From Vicinamibacterales bacterium (GTDB lineage: Bacteria > Acidobacteriota > Vicinamibacteria > Vicinamibacterales > CAVVIG01): a stretch of DNA of 32,527 bases. Shown here in pieces: positions 16,983-24,532 of the stretch (positions within the stretch are counted from its first letter, which is position 1; each line of letters begins with the position of its first letter). The translations under genes were made by a program, and so were the position numbers. Where the stretch lies: contig JANWLS010000001.1 of assembly GCA_025450765.1 (NCBI GenBank), positions 1 to 32,527 of the forward strand. The letters run 5' to 3'. The notes under the pieces are model-generated. The model made no database searches. It was not told the origin of the DNA and saw only the letters and a list, made by a program, of their open reading frames with translations.

Positions 16983-17885
16983 ATGAGACTCGTTCGATTT
17001 TCCTTCGATCATGAACCGCCGCGTCTCGGCGTGCTGCGCGGTGATGAAGTGGCCGACCTGCGCGCCAGCTACGCGGCCACCGAGCGGAAGAGCGGCGCGA
17101 CGGACGCGGGCCAGCGCGCCGCGGCGCTCTTCTCGGATAGCACGCGCGCTTTTCTCGAGGCCGGCCGCTCCGCGCGCGAAGCCGTCGATCGCATCACTGA
17201 ATGGGTGACACGCCCGCTGTCGGCCGTCCGGCTGCACGCGCCGATTGCGGACCCCGGCAAGATCATCTGCATCGGCCTGAACTACAGCGACCACGCGGCC
17301 GAATCGGGTCAGCCCATTCCGGTGCAGCCGCCGATCTTCGCCAAGTGGTCGAACGCGATTCTCGATCCGGGTGGCACGATCCTGCGCCCGCGCGGCTGCC
17401 AGCAACTCGACTGGGAAGTGGAGCTGGGGGTCGTCATCGGCCGCACGGCGCGATTCGTCTCGAAGGCCGCCGCCCTCGACCACGTGTTCGGCTACACGAT
17501 CGTCAACGACTCGAGCGCGCGCGATTTCCAGTTCATCACCTCGCAGTGGGGCCTTGGCAAGACGGCGGATACGTTCGCGCCCATGGGGCCCTGCATCGCG
17601 GACGCGACCGAGATTCCCGACCCGCACCAGCTGCGGCTGCGCACCTGGATCAACGATCGGCTGATGCAGGACGGCCACACCTCCAGGCTGATTTACGACG
17701 TGCGCTATCTCGTGTCGTATCTCTCCGGCATCTTCACGCTCTCACCCGGCGACCTCATCTCGACCGGCACGCCGCCTGGCGTCGGCATCGCCCGCAAGCC
17801 GCCGATCTTCCTGAACCCTGGTGATGTCTGCCGCATGGAGATCGAGCGCATCGGCGTGATTGAGAATCCCATCGGGCAGGTGTAA
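16983..17885 (+). CDS. Fumarylacetoacetate hydrolase family protein
   Basis: A 300-residue FAH-family enzyme of the catechol/acylpyruvate branch, acting on 2,4-diketo acids by C-C bond hydrolysis, hydration or decarboxylation. Residues 1-80 form the N-terminal domain and about 90-300 the FAH fold. The motif GLNYSDHA is at 98-105. The metal ligands are Glu145 and Glu147 (DWEVELGVVIG) and Asp176 (YTIVNDSSARDFQ). The C-terminal signature GDLISTGTPPGVGI is intact. All key residues are present, so it should be active. The exact substrate cannot be told from sequence; the length and FAK-W motif (PPIFAKWSNAI) fit acylpyruvase/oxaloacetate decarboxylase-type homologues. Initiation is probably leaderless. 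It is followed after 30 bp by the Asp-box gene. Confidence 0.9.
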   Translation: MRLVRFSFDHEPPRLGVLRGDEVADLRASYAATERKSGATDAGQRAAALFSDSTRAFLEAGRSAREAVDRITEWVTRPLSAVRLHAPIADPGKIICIGLNYSDHAAESGQPIPVQPPIFAKWSNAILDPGGTILRPRGCQQLDWEVELGVVIGRTARFVSKAAALDHVFGYTIVNDSSARDFQFITSQWGLGKTADTFAPMGPCIADATEIPDPHQLRLRTWINDRLMQDGHTSRLIYDVRYLVSYLSGIFTLSPGDLISTGTPPGVGIARKPPIFLNPGDVCRMEIERIGVIENPIGQV

Positions 17886-17886
17886 G

Positions 17887-17901
17887 GGGGTCGAGGACCC
17901 C
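17887..17901 (+). other. Short hairpin between FAH stop and Asp-box gene
   Basis: GGGGTC (17887-17892) pairs with GACCCC (17896-17901) around a 3-nt loop, starting two bases after the FAH stop. There is no T-tract, so it is not a typical terminator. It could stabilise the upstream message end or partly attenuate the downstream gene. Confidence 0.4.
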
Positions 17902-17915
17902 ATCGAGGTTTCCCC

Positions 17916-20900
17916 ATGCTGACGATCCGAAGATGGGCAGCGATGACGGCCGCGGTGGTCCTCCTGCTGCTCACCGCCGCTCCCGGCGCCCGACTCGCCG
18001 CGCAACACGATCCCAACGTCCTCATCGATCCGACGCTGTATCAGGCCCTCTCCTGGCGCGCCATCGGTCCCAACCGCGGCGGCCGCGTGACGGCCGTCGC
18101 CGGTGTCCGGACGCAGCCGAACGTCTTCTACATGGGGGCGTCGGGCGGCGGAGTGTGGAAAACGACCGATGACGGCATCACCTGGAAGCCCGTGAGCGAC
18201 GGCCAGATGTCGACGCCCGCGATCGGCGCGATCGACGTCTCGGATTCCAATCCGAACATCGTCTTCGTGGGGACCGGCAGCGAGGCGATCCGCAGCAACA
18301 TCGTGCTCGGCCGCGGCGTCTACAAATCGACCGACGCCGGCAAGACGTGGCAGTTCGTCGGGCTGAAGAACGTCGGGCAGATCGGCACGGTCCGGATCGA
18401 TCCGAAGAACCCCGACATCGTCTATGTCGCGGCGGTGGGCGATCCGTTCGGCTGGGGACCAGACCGCGGCGTCTACCGGACGAGGGATGGCGGCAGGACC
18501 TGGCAGAAGGTGCTCTTCATCAACAACGAAACCGGCGCCGTCTCGCTCGCCATCAACTGGCAGAATCCCAACGAGGTCATTGCCGGCGCGTGGCGTGCGC
18601 AACGGCGGCCGTGGACGATCATCAGCGGCGGCCCGGCCTCGACCGGCGGCCTCTACAAGACCACCGACGGCGGCGACCACTGGACACACGAGACCGCCGG
18701 GCTGCCGACGGATTTGATCGGCAAGGTCTGGGTCGACATCGCGCAATCGAACCCGCGCATCGTCTACGCGATGGTAGAGGCGCCCGGCGCGGAAGGCGGG
18801 CTCTATCGATCGGAGGATGGCGGCGTCACGTGGGCGCTCAGGAGCCACGACGACGCGCTGCGGAGCCGGCCCTTCTATTTCGATTACGTGAACGTCAATC
18901 CACAGAACGAGAACGACGTCTGGGTGAGCGAGGTCGAGTTCCACAAATCGACCGACGGTGGACGCACGTGGGAGACCGTGGACACGCCCCACAGCGACAA
19001 CCACGGCATCTGGTTCAATCCCGACAATCCGCAGATCGCGATCGAGTGCAACGACGGCGGCGCCAACGTCACCCAGAACGGTGGGAAGACCTGGTCGTCG
19101 ATCATGAACCAGCTCACCGGCGAGTTCTACATGGTCGACACGGACAAGCAGTTCCCCTACCACGTCTACGGACCGCAGCAGGATGCGTCGACGGTGGTCC
19201 TCTCCAGCCTGCCGCCCGTGTCGTGGCCGCTCGATCGACCCGAACAGGCGTGGTACGAAGCGTCCGGCTGCGAAAGCGGCCAGATCCGCCCATCACCGGA
19301 TGGCAAGCTGGTCTACGGCGACTGCAAGGGCGAGTTCGGTGTCTACAGCACCGAGACGGGCCAGGAGCAGATGTACTGGATCAACCCGCAGCAGCGCTAC
19401 GGGCTGAATCCGAAGAAGCAGATTTACCGCTTCGTCCGCCAGGCGCCCATCGAGGTCGATCCGCTCAATCCGCACGTGATCTACCACGGCGCGCAGTACT
19501 TGATGAAGACGACGGACCACGGGGTGCACTGGGAGAAGATCAGCCCGGATCTGACCGCGAACGAGCCGGACAAGCAGACCGATTCGGGACAGCCGATCAC
19601 CCGCGACATGACCGGCGAGGAGGTCTACAGCGCGCTCTACTCGATTCGAGCCTCACGGGAAGAGCCTGGCGTGATCTGGACGGGATCGAACGATGGACCG
19701 GTCTGGGTGACGCGCGACGGTGGGAAGACCTGGAAGAACGTGACGCCGCCTGGGCCGGCCGGCGGGCGCGTGCACACGATCGAGGACTCGCCGCACCGGA
19801 AGGGATCGGCGTACGTCTCCATTTACCGGATCTTCCTGGACGACTTCAAGCCGTATCTCTACCTGACCAACGACTACGGTGCGCACTGGACGCTGCTCAC
19901 CGATGGTCACAACGGCATCCCGGCCGACTGGCCGATGCACGTGGTCCGCGAAGATCCCGAGGTCGAAGGCTTGCTTTACGCAGGCACGTGGTACGGCGCG
20001 TTCGTCTCGTTCGACAACGGCGCTCACTGGCAGTCGCTGCAGCAGAACCTGCCGCAGGCCGCCGTCACTGACATCAAGGTGGTCGACAACGGTCTCGTGA
20101 TTTCGACGATGGGGCGCGGGTTCTGGATCATGGACGACATCGAGCCGCTGCGGCAGCTGGCGCTCGGCCTCCATCACACCCCGACGACGACCGCGACGGC
20201 GGCGGGCCTCAAGGCGTACGATCGGTCCGCAAGCGCGTTCCTGTTCAAGCCGGCGTCCGCCTATCGGATGCGCTACGAACCGATCGTCGACCAACCCGGC
20301 TGGCCGACGTACCCACCAGTCGCCGCGCGGATCGACTACGCGTTGAACGGCGCGCCGTCCGGCGAGGTCATCCTCGACATTCTCGATGGCAGCGGCGCCA
20401 CCGTGCGGCATTACTCCAGCGAGGAGCGCGCGCGCTCCGGCGGCGGATCGCCCGGTCTCACGACCGTGCTTCCTGTGAGGATGGGCCTCAACCGCGTGTT
20501 CTGGAACATGTGCTATCCCGACGCGCGGGGAGGCATGAACGGCCCGATGGTGCCCCCGGGCACGTACACCGTGCGGCTCGAGGCGGATGGCCTCACGCGC
20601 ACGTCCACGCTGCAGGTGCGGATCGATCCGCGTGTGGCCAGGGCCGGCATCACTCAGGCGGATCTCGTGGAGCAGGCACGCTTCGCGCTGAAGGTGCGCG
20701 ACACCCTGCGTGACGCGGAGCAGCTGGCGGCATCGATCGGGCAGGCGATGCGTGCGGCATCACCCAACCAGGCGCGGCTGAAGACGTCGTACGACAAGCT
20801 GGTCAACGCGCCGGGGCCCTACACCGAAAACGAGCTCATCGCGCAGATTGCCAATATCGAGCGGGAAGTGACCAACGCGGATCAGAAGGTGCCGGCAAGC

Positions 20901-20972
20901 GCCTACACGCGTTACACGGACGTGGCGCGGCAACTCGCGGCCGTCAAGGCGGACGTCGCGGGAATATTGTGA
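17916..20972 (+). CDS. Secreted Asp-box (BNR)/VPS10-like beta-propeller protein
   Basis: A 1018-residue secreted protein. A signal peptide is at 1 to about 30 (cleavage near LAA-Q). From about 45 to 750 there are at least ten Asp-box units of the form Y-K-T-T-D-G-G-x-x-W (VWKTTDDGITW, VYKSTDAGKTW, VYRTRDGGRTW, LYKTTDGGDHW, LYRSEDGGVTW, FHKSTDGGRTW, MKTTDHGVHW, VWVTRDGGKTW, LYLTNDYGAHW, AFVSFDNGAHW), which fold as one or two beta-propellers like sortilin VPS10. A second region from about 790 is a beta-sandwich with VPPGTYTVRLEADG, then a helical C-terminus. Annotated homologues are often called glycosyl hydrolases, but I see no sialidase catalytic set (the Arg triad is not evident), so an enzymatic role is unsupported. 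Start ATG 17916 has only GAGG upstream. Probably an operon with FAH. Confidence 0.88.
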   Translation: MLTIRRWAAMTAAVVLLLLTAAPGARLAAQHDPNVLIDPTLYQALSWRAIGPNRGGRVTAVAGVRTQPNVFYMGASGGGVWKTTDDGITWKPVSDGQMSTPAIGAIDVSDSNPNIVFVGTGSEAIRSNIVLGRGVYKSTDAGKTWQFVGLKNVGQIGTVRIDPKNPDIVYVAAVGDPFGWGPDRGVYRTRDGGRTWQKVLFINNETGAVSLAINWQNPNEVIAGAWRAQRRPWTIISGGPASTGGLYKTTDGGDHWTHETAGLPTDLIGKVWVDIAQSNPRIVYAMVEAPGAEGGLYRSEDGGVTWALRSHDDALRSRPFYFDYVNVNPQNENDVWVSEVEFHKSTDGGRTWETVDTPHSDNHGIWFNPDNPQIAIECNDGGANVTQNGGKTWSSIMNQLTGEFYMVDTDKQFPYHVYGPQQDASTVVLSSLPPVSWPLDRPEQAWYEASGCESGQIRPSPDGKLVYGDCKGEFGVYSTETGQEQMYWINPQQRYGLNPKKQIYRFVRQAPIEVDPLNPHVIYHGAQYLMKTTDHGVHWEKISPDLTANEPDKQTDSGQPITRDMTGEEVYSALYSIRASREEPGVIWTGSNDGPVWVTRDGGKTWKNVTPPGPAGGRVHTIEDSPHRKGSAYVSIYRIFLDDFKPYLYLTNDYGAHWTLLTDGHNGIPADWPMHVVREDPEVEGLLYAGTWYGAFVSFDNGAHWQSLQQNLPQAAVTDIKVVDNGLVISTMGRGFWIMDDIEPLRQLALGLHHTPTTTATAAGLKAYDRSASAFLFKPASAYRMRYEPIVDQPGWPTYPPVAARIDYALNGAPSGEVILDILDGSGATVRHYSSEERARSGGGSPGLTTVLPVRMGLNRVFWNMCYPDARGGMNGPMVPPGTYTVRLEADGLTRTSTLQVRIDPRVARAGITQADLVEQARFALKVRDTLRDAEQLAASIGQAMRAASPNQARLKTSYDKLVNAPGPYTENELIAQIANIEREVTNADQKVPASAYTRYTDVARQLAAVKADVAGIL

Positions 20973-20981
20973 GCGAGGAGG

Positions 20982-21077
20982 GGCGGCCTTCGTCCCTCGA
21001 CGTTGCTCGGGACGCCCTGAGCGTCGTCGCAGGGCGTGGCCGCCAGGGCTTCTCCCGTGTGCGGTTTCGCACACGGG
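20982..21077 (+). other. Foldable palindromic element after the Asp-box gene
   Basis: Starting 10 nt after the stop, three helices can form a three-way junction: GGCGGCC 20982-20988 with GGCCGCC 21038-21044; GTCCC 20992-20996 with GGGAC 21009-21013; GCCCTG 21014-21019 with CAGGGC 21030-21035. A separate perfect 10-bp hairpin follows (CCCGTGTGCG 21054-21063, loop GTTT, 21068-21077). No T-tract follows. It may be a REP-like intergenic repeat, an RNA element or a 3' stabiliser. The strand is not determined. The rest of the 516-bp stretch up to panB shows nothing else I can name, apart from the doubtful ORF at 21208 and the panB promoter. Confidence 0.5.
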
Positions 21078-21207
21078 GCGCACCGCGGCGCACGATCCGG
21101 TACGCACACCAGCGAAAGGGCCTGCCTAACCCGTTACGAACGCATTCGTTAGCCGCGTAGCCGCACTGGCATCGTCCTCGCTTAGCTCGACGGTCGAGGA
21201 GCGTGTC

Positions 21208-21417
21208 ATGACATCAGAATCACAAGCCACGCCGGCTCGCATTCTTTCGATGGGCGCGCGGCGCCCGGCCTCGTCCGAGATGGTGGCGAAGGCGGTCTGG
21301 GGCCGGAGACCACTGCCGTCGCGCGGGACGAGCAGGACCGGGGCGCTCATCGCCTTTCCGGCTCGCACGGGCGCGTCGACGCCGGACCGAGGCGACTGGG
21401 GCCCGGCGGCGGCGTAA
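21208..21417 (+). CDS. Possible small protein (doubtful)
   Basis: An open frame of 69 codons with ATG preceded by GAGGAG at a 7-nt spacing, which is the main support. The product (MTSESQATPARILSMGARRP...) is basic, has no membrane segment, no recognisable domain and is rich in Arg, Ala, Gly and Pro, as random high-GC reading frames are. Third-position GC preference is not clearly stronger than background. It lies alone between the Asp-box gene and panB. It may equally be noncoding sequence with a chance Shine-Dalgarno-like stretch. Confidence 0.3.
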   Translation: MTSESQATPARILSMGARRPASSEMVAKAVWGRRPLPSRGTSRTGALIAFPARTGASTPDRGDWGPAAA

Positions 21418-21475
21418 GTCTCCGATCTCCCGTCGTCGAGTCCCGGGCTGCGTGGCAAATCCGCAACCGTTCTGC

Positions 21476-21481
21476 TAGGCT
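21476..21481 (+). promoter_or_regulatory. Candidate leaderless -10 for panB
   Basis: TAGGCT (TANNNT) ends 7 nt before the panB GTG at 21489, the same spacing as TATAAT before the FAH gene. Only a weak GGCGG is available as Shine-Dalgarno. The match to consensus is modest, so this rests on spacing and on the similar cases in this window. Confidence 0.4.
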
Positions 21482-21488
21482 GGCGGAT

Positions 21489-22322
21489 GTGACCGTTCCA
21501 GAGCTACGCGCCCGCAAAACCCAGCCGGAAGGCAAGATCGCGTGCCTCACCGCGTACGATTTTCCCACCGCGGTACTGCTCGATCGCGCAGGCGTCGATC
21601 TCATCCTGGTCGGTGATTCCCTCGGGATGGTGGTGCAGGGGCGCGACGACACGCTGTCCGTCACGCTCGATGAGGTCCTCTATCACCGGCGGACGGTTCG
21701 ACGCGCCGTGCGTCGCGCACTGGTGGTCGCCGACCTGCCGTACGGCAGCTACCACGTCTCGGGCGACGAGATGATGCGGGCGGCGCTGCGGTTGATCAAG
21801 GAAGGCGGCGCCGAGGCGATCAAGATTGAAGGCGGTGACCGGCGGCGTGACGCCATTCACCGGCTCGTCGAGGCCGACATCCCGGTGATGGGACACATCG
21901 GGCTCACGCCGCAATCCGTGCACGCCCTTGGCGGCTTCACGGTGCAGGGACGCAGCGAGGAGGCGGCGCCGCAGCTGCTGCGCGATGCGCACGCGGTCGA
22001 AGAGGCTGGCGCGTTCGCGATCGTCCTCGAGTCGATTCCCCGCGAGCTCGCGGCGCGGATCACCGGCGAGCTTCGCATCCCGACGATCGGCATCGGCGCG
22101 GGGCCCGACTGCGACGGGCAGGTGCTCGTGTTTCACGATCTGGTGGGGCTCACCATCAACGGCGCCCCGAAGTTCGCGCGCGAGTACGCGCAGCTCGGCA
22201 CGGAAATCGTGCGCGCGGCGACGGCCTATATCAACGACGTCCGCAACGGCTCGTTCCCCGCCGACTCGGAATCCTTCCACCTCCCGGCCGCCCTCGGCGA
22301 TCGCACGCTGGCGCGGCGCTAG
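21489..22322 (+). CDS. panB: 3-methyl-2-oxobutanoate hydroxymethyltransferase
   Basis: PanB (277 residues) transfers a hydroxymethyl group from 5,10-methylene-tetrahydrofolate to 2-oxoisovalerate, giving ketopantoate, the first step of pantothenate and CoA synthesis. The TIM-barrel signature runs from LTAYDFPTAVLLDRAGVDLILVGDSLGMVVQG. Numbered against E. coli PanB, the key residues are all present: metal ligands Asp43, Asp82 and Glu114, substrate Lys112, His136 in GHIGLTPQ, and catalytic Glu181 in VLESIP. PIGIGAGPDCDGQVLV-like strands complete the barrel. Length is slightly above the usual 264 because of a C-terminal tail. GTG 21489 is the earliest usable start; the ATG two bases earlier runs into TGA. 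panC follows after 7 bp. No panD or panE is in the window. Confidence 0.96.
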   Translation: MTVPELRARKTQPEGKIACLTAYDFPTAVLLDRAGVDLILVGDSLGMVVQGRDDTLSVTLDEVLYHRRTVRRAVRRALVVADLPYGSYHVSGDEMMRAALRLIKEGGAEAIKIEGGDRRRDAIHRLVEADIPVMGHIGLTPQSVHALGGFTVQGRSEEAAPQLLRDAHAVEEAGAFAIVLESIPRELAARITGELRIPTIGIGAGPDCDGQVLVFHDLVGLTINGAPKFAREYAQLGTEIVRAATAYINDVRNGSFPADSESFHLPAALGDRTLARR

Positions 22323-22329
22323 TCGCCGG

Positions 22330-23205
22330 ATGCGGATCATTTCGACGCCGGGCGAGATGAGCCGGCTCGCGCGCGCCATTCGCCGCGAGGGCTCTGGCCG
22401 GCACAGCCTCGTGCCGACGATGGGCGCGCTGCACGAGGGACACGTCTCGCTGGTGCGCGCGGCGCGTGACGGATCGACGATTGTCACCGTCTCGATTTTC
22501 GTCAACCCGACGCAGTTCGGACCGAACGAGGATCTCGCCCGCTATCCGCGCACCTTCGAGGCCGACTGCGCCGCGCTGCAGGGGCTCGGCGTCGATTACG
22601 TGTTCGCGCCGGCCGCGCCGGACATGTACCCGGATGGCTTCCGGACGAGCGTCCACGTCGACGGCCTGCGCGATCGGCTCGAAGGGCAGGTTCGGCCGGG
22701 CCACTTCGACGGCGTCGCGACGGTCGTGTTGAAGCTCTTCGCGATCGCCCAGCCCGATGCCGCCTTCTTCGGCCGCAAAGACGCACAGCAGCTCCGGATC
22801 ATCCGGCAGATGACCTCCGACCTGGATCTCGGCATCGAGATCGTCGGCTGCCCGATCGTGCGCGAGCCTGACGGCCTCGCCGGCTCGTCCCGGAACGCGT
22901 ATCTCTCGCCCGACGAGCGCCGGGCGGCGACGGTCCTCTCACGCGCCCTTCGGGCCGCGGCAGACGCGATCGGCCGCGGCATCCGCGCGTCCGCCGAAAT
23001 CGTGGCGGCCGCCGATGCCGTCATCAAGGCCGAGCCGATGGCCAGACCGGATTACGTGGAGCTCGTGGATGCCGATACGTTCGACCGTGTGGGATCGATC
23101 GAGCGGACGGCGCTTCTGCTGCTGGCGGTAAGAATTGGCTCGACCCGGTTGATCGACAACGCCGTGATCAACGTGCGGGATGGCGAGGTGAACGTCGAGC
23201 GCTAG
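22330..23205 (+). CDS. panC: Pantoate--beta-alanine ligase
   Basis: PanC (291 residues) condenses pantoate and beta-alanine with ATP through a pantoyl-adenylate. The Rossmann domain carries PTMGALHEGHVSLVR (29-43), in which HEGH is the HIGH-like ATP motif. Also visible are FVNPTQFGPNEDLARYPRT (57-75), the loop FFGRKDAQQL with Lys150, and SSRNAYLS (186-193), the KMSKS-like segment. The C-terminal dimerisation domain is complete and ends with STRLIDN. The frame is open far upstream inside panB, but ATG 22330 begins exactly where the family does and is 7 bp after the panB stop, so coupling with panB is likely. The stop TAG shares a CTAG palindrome with the stop of the converging toxin gene. Confidence 0.96.
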   Translation: MRIISTPGEMSRLARAIRREGSGRHSLVPTMGALHEGHVSLVRAARDGSTIVTVSIFVNPTQFGPNEDLARYPRTFEADCAALQGLGVDYVFAPAAPDMYPDGFRTSVHVDGLRDRLEGQVRPGHFDGVATVVLKLFAIAQPDAAFFGRKDAQQLRIIRQMTSDLDLGIEIVGCPIVREPDGLAGSSRNAYLSPDERRAATVLSRALRAAADAIGRGIRASAEIVAAADAVIKAEPMARPDYVELVDADTFDRVGSIERTALLLLAVRIGSTRLIDNAVINVRDGEVNVER

Positions 23206-23606
23206 GCGGGAGCCGGCGGTTGCGCGATCTCCGGAAAGGCGGCCAGCAGCCGGGCATCGTAGGTTACCAGCGGCATGCGCTCACGGGCCGCGAGCTCGAC
23301 GAACAGCATGTCGTAGACAGCCAGCCCAGACTTCGCCGCCCGAAGCAGTGCTCCACCCCACAACGTCATCGTGGGCACGGACCGGATCCCGAGCCGCCTG
23401 GCCCACGTGAGCCGCTTCAAGGCCCCATCCGCGCTGATCACGCCGGCGCCGACCGCCTGCGCGACCACATTGGCCAGCTCCCCCTGCCAGATCGCCGGTG
23501 CGAGCACCGTCTGAACGTCCCGCCAGAACCGGCAGAGATCGTCGACGTACGGCTCGCTGCCCAGGAGGTAGCAGGCCACCACGCCTGTGTCGACGACGGC
23601 CGTCAC
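23202..23606 (-). CDS. PIN-domain ribonuclease toxin, VapC/FitB-type
   Basis: A 134-residue PIN-domain protein. The acidic catalytic set is complete: Asp6 (VVDTGVVACYLL), Glu43 (WQGELANVV), Asp99 (VYDMLFVELA) and Asp117 (TYDARLLAAF), as in VapC Mg2+-dependent RNases that cleave tRNA or rRNA. The frame is open upstream to 23852, but that part is the antitoxin read in another frame. The GTG at 23606 overlaps the antitoxin TGA (GTGA) and begins at the first beta-strand. The antitoxin precedes it, as is usual. The target RNA is unknown. Confidence 0.92.
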   Translation of the reverse strand: MTAVVDTGVVACYLLGSEPYVDDLCRFWRDVQTVLAPAIWQGELANVVAQAVGAGVISADGALKRLTWARRLGIRSVPTMTLWGGALLRAAKSGLAVYDMLFVELAARERMPLVTYDARLLAAFPEIAQPPAPA

Positions 23607-23830
23607 GCGGAGCCCGCCTGGATCCACGTATCGATGTCGCCTGGCTCCGGCCGGCGCGCCTGCTCCTGCCAGCCCGCTTCGATCTGACGCAAGGCCGAGA
23701 GCCGATCCTCCGCCGATTCGTCGAGCAGCAGGAGCACCTGCTCGTTCACCGAGCGCCCATGGTGCTTGGCCAGGGACTTCAGCGTCCGCAGGAGCCGTGG
23801 CGGAATGTCCCTGATGGTGAGGGTCGGCAT
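23603..23830 (-). CDS. FitA/VapB-type ribbon-helix-helix antitoxin
   Basis: A 75-residue antitoxin. Residues 1-40 are an Arc-type ribbon-helix-helix (MPTLTIRDIPPRLLRTLKSLAKHHGRSVNEQVLLLLDE), with the DNA-contacting strand TLTIRDIP and the helix motif RSVNEQVL. The C-terminal tail (about 45-75, WQEQARRPEPGDIDTWIQAG) is the likely toxin-binding segment. ATG 23830 has GGAGG 5 nt before it. The stop overlaps the toxin start as GTGA, so expression is coupled. Such complexes usually bind their own promoter. Confidence 0.9.
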   Translation of the reverse strand: MPTLTIRDIPPRLLRTLKSLAKHHGRSVNEQVLLLLDESAEDRLSALRQIEAGWQEQARRPEPGDIDTWIQAGSA

Positions 23831-23882
23831 GCGTCCTCCGTGCTGCCCGCATGCTAGCACGGCCGGACCGTGCACCGGACGC

Positions 23883-24422
23883 CTACCGAGAGCTCTTCAG
23901 CTCCTGTTCAACCTTGCGCGCGCGTTGCAGGTGTTCGCGGAGCACCGTCATCGAGACGGCGGCCCAGTGCTTCAGATCCGGATTCGAGACGTTGCGCGTC
24001 GCGCGATCGAACGTCTGCAGATCGCGCTCATGATCCTGCACCATCGCGTTCATGTAGGCCTGATCGAACGCGTGGCCGGAGAGCCGATTGAGCCGAACGC
24101 GAAGGGCCTTCGCTTCGGCGCCCATCGCCGCTGTTGGCAGCTTCGCCTCTTTCACGATCGGAAGATCCGCGAGCTCGTCCTGCAGCTTTTCGTGGTCGTT
24201 GACCATGGTTTGCGCGAAGCTCTTCACATCGGGGTTGCTCGCCTTGTCGGCGGCCAACTGACCGAGCGCCACCTCGTCGCGATTCGCCTGCTCGACATCG
24301 AGCACGAACATCTGATCGGGGCCGCGCAGGGACGGCGCCGGCTGGGCGGCGACCGCCGGGGCGACGGCGAGCGCGACTATTCCGAACAGCGCCGTCAGCA
24401 GGCCCATCATCAGTTTCGTCAT
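23883..24422 (-). CDS. Secreted DUF4142 (ferritin-like) protein
   Basis: A 179-residue secreted protein with a signal peptide at 1-27 (MTKLMMGLLTALFGIVALAVAPAVAAQ). The mature part is a four-helix bundle of the DUF4142 family: FVLDVEQANRDEVALGQLAADKASNPDVKSFAQTMVNDHEKLQDEL, then HAFDQAYMNAMVQDHERDLQTF and a closing helix (ehlqrarkveqel). His and Glu residues (for example the NDHEKL and QDHERD motifs) recur, as in the ferritin-like superfamily, but metal binding has not been shown for the family. Start ATG 24422 has AAAGGA upstream. It is divergent from the next gene with a perfect palindrome between them. Confidence 0.88.
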   Translation of the reverse strand: MTKLMMGLLTALFGIVALAVAPAVAAQPAPSLRGPDQMFVLDVEQANRDEVALGQLAADKASNPDVKSFAQTMVNDHEKLQDELADLPIVKEAKLPTAAMGAEAKALRVRLNRLSGHAFDQAYMNAMVQDHERDLQTFDRATRNVSNPDLKHWAAVSMTVLREHLQRARKVEQELKSSR

Positions 24423-24441
24423 GCCGCACGTCCTTTCTGCC

Positions 24442-24459
24442 GGGCAGAGGCCTCTGCCC
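24442..24459. promoter_or_regulatory. Perfect 18-bp palindrome in a divergent intergenic region
   Basis: GGGCAGAGGCCTCTGCCC is a gap-free palindrome, 20 bp upstream of the DUF4142 start codon and about 75 bp upstream of the other divergent gene. It could be an operator for a dimeric regulator, or a 5'-leader hairpin, though a gap-free palindrome folds poorly at the centre. No regulator gene is adjacent. Confidence 0.5.
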
Positions 24460-24517
24460 TTGGTGCGAACCATCAGGATCGCAAGGCCAATGCCGTGGAA
24501 AGGCCGAGGCGCCTGGA

Positions 24518-24526
24518 TGGGATAAT
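24518..24526 (+). promoter_or_regulatory. Extended -10 next to a start codon (leaderless candidate)
   Basis: TGGGATAAT has the TG-n of an extended -10 plus GATAAT, one mismatch from consensus. It ends 6 nt before the ATG at 24533, leaving no leader for a Shine-Dalgarno site. Confidence 0.55.
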
Positions 24527-24532
24527 GGCCGC

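Noticed and set aside
17916-20972. A sialidase (neuraminidase) function for the Asp-box protein
   Set aside because: Asp-boxes are structural; the catalytic Arg triad, Tyr/Glu pair and FRIP motif of sialidases are not evident.
23607-23852. An N-terminal extension of the PIN toxin frame
   Set aside because: It is the antitoxin gene read in another frame; the GTGA overlap explains the start.
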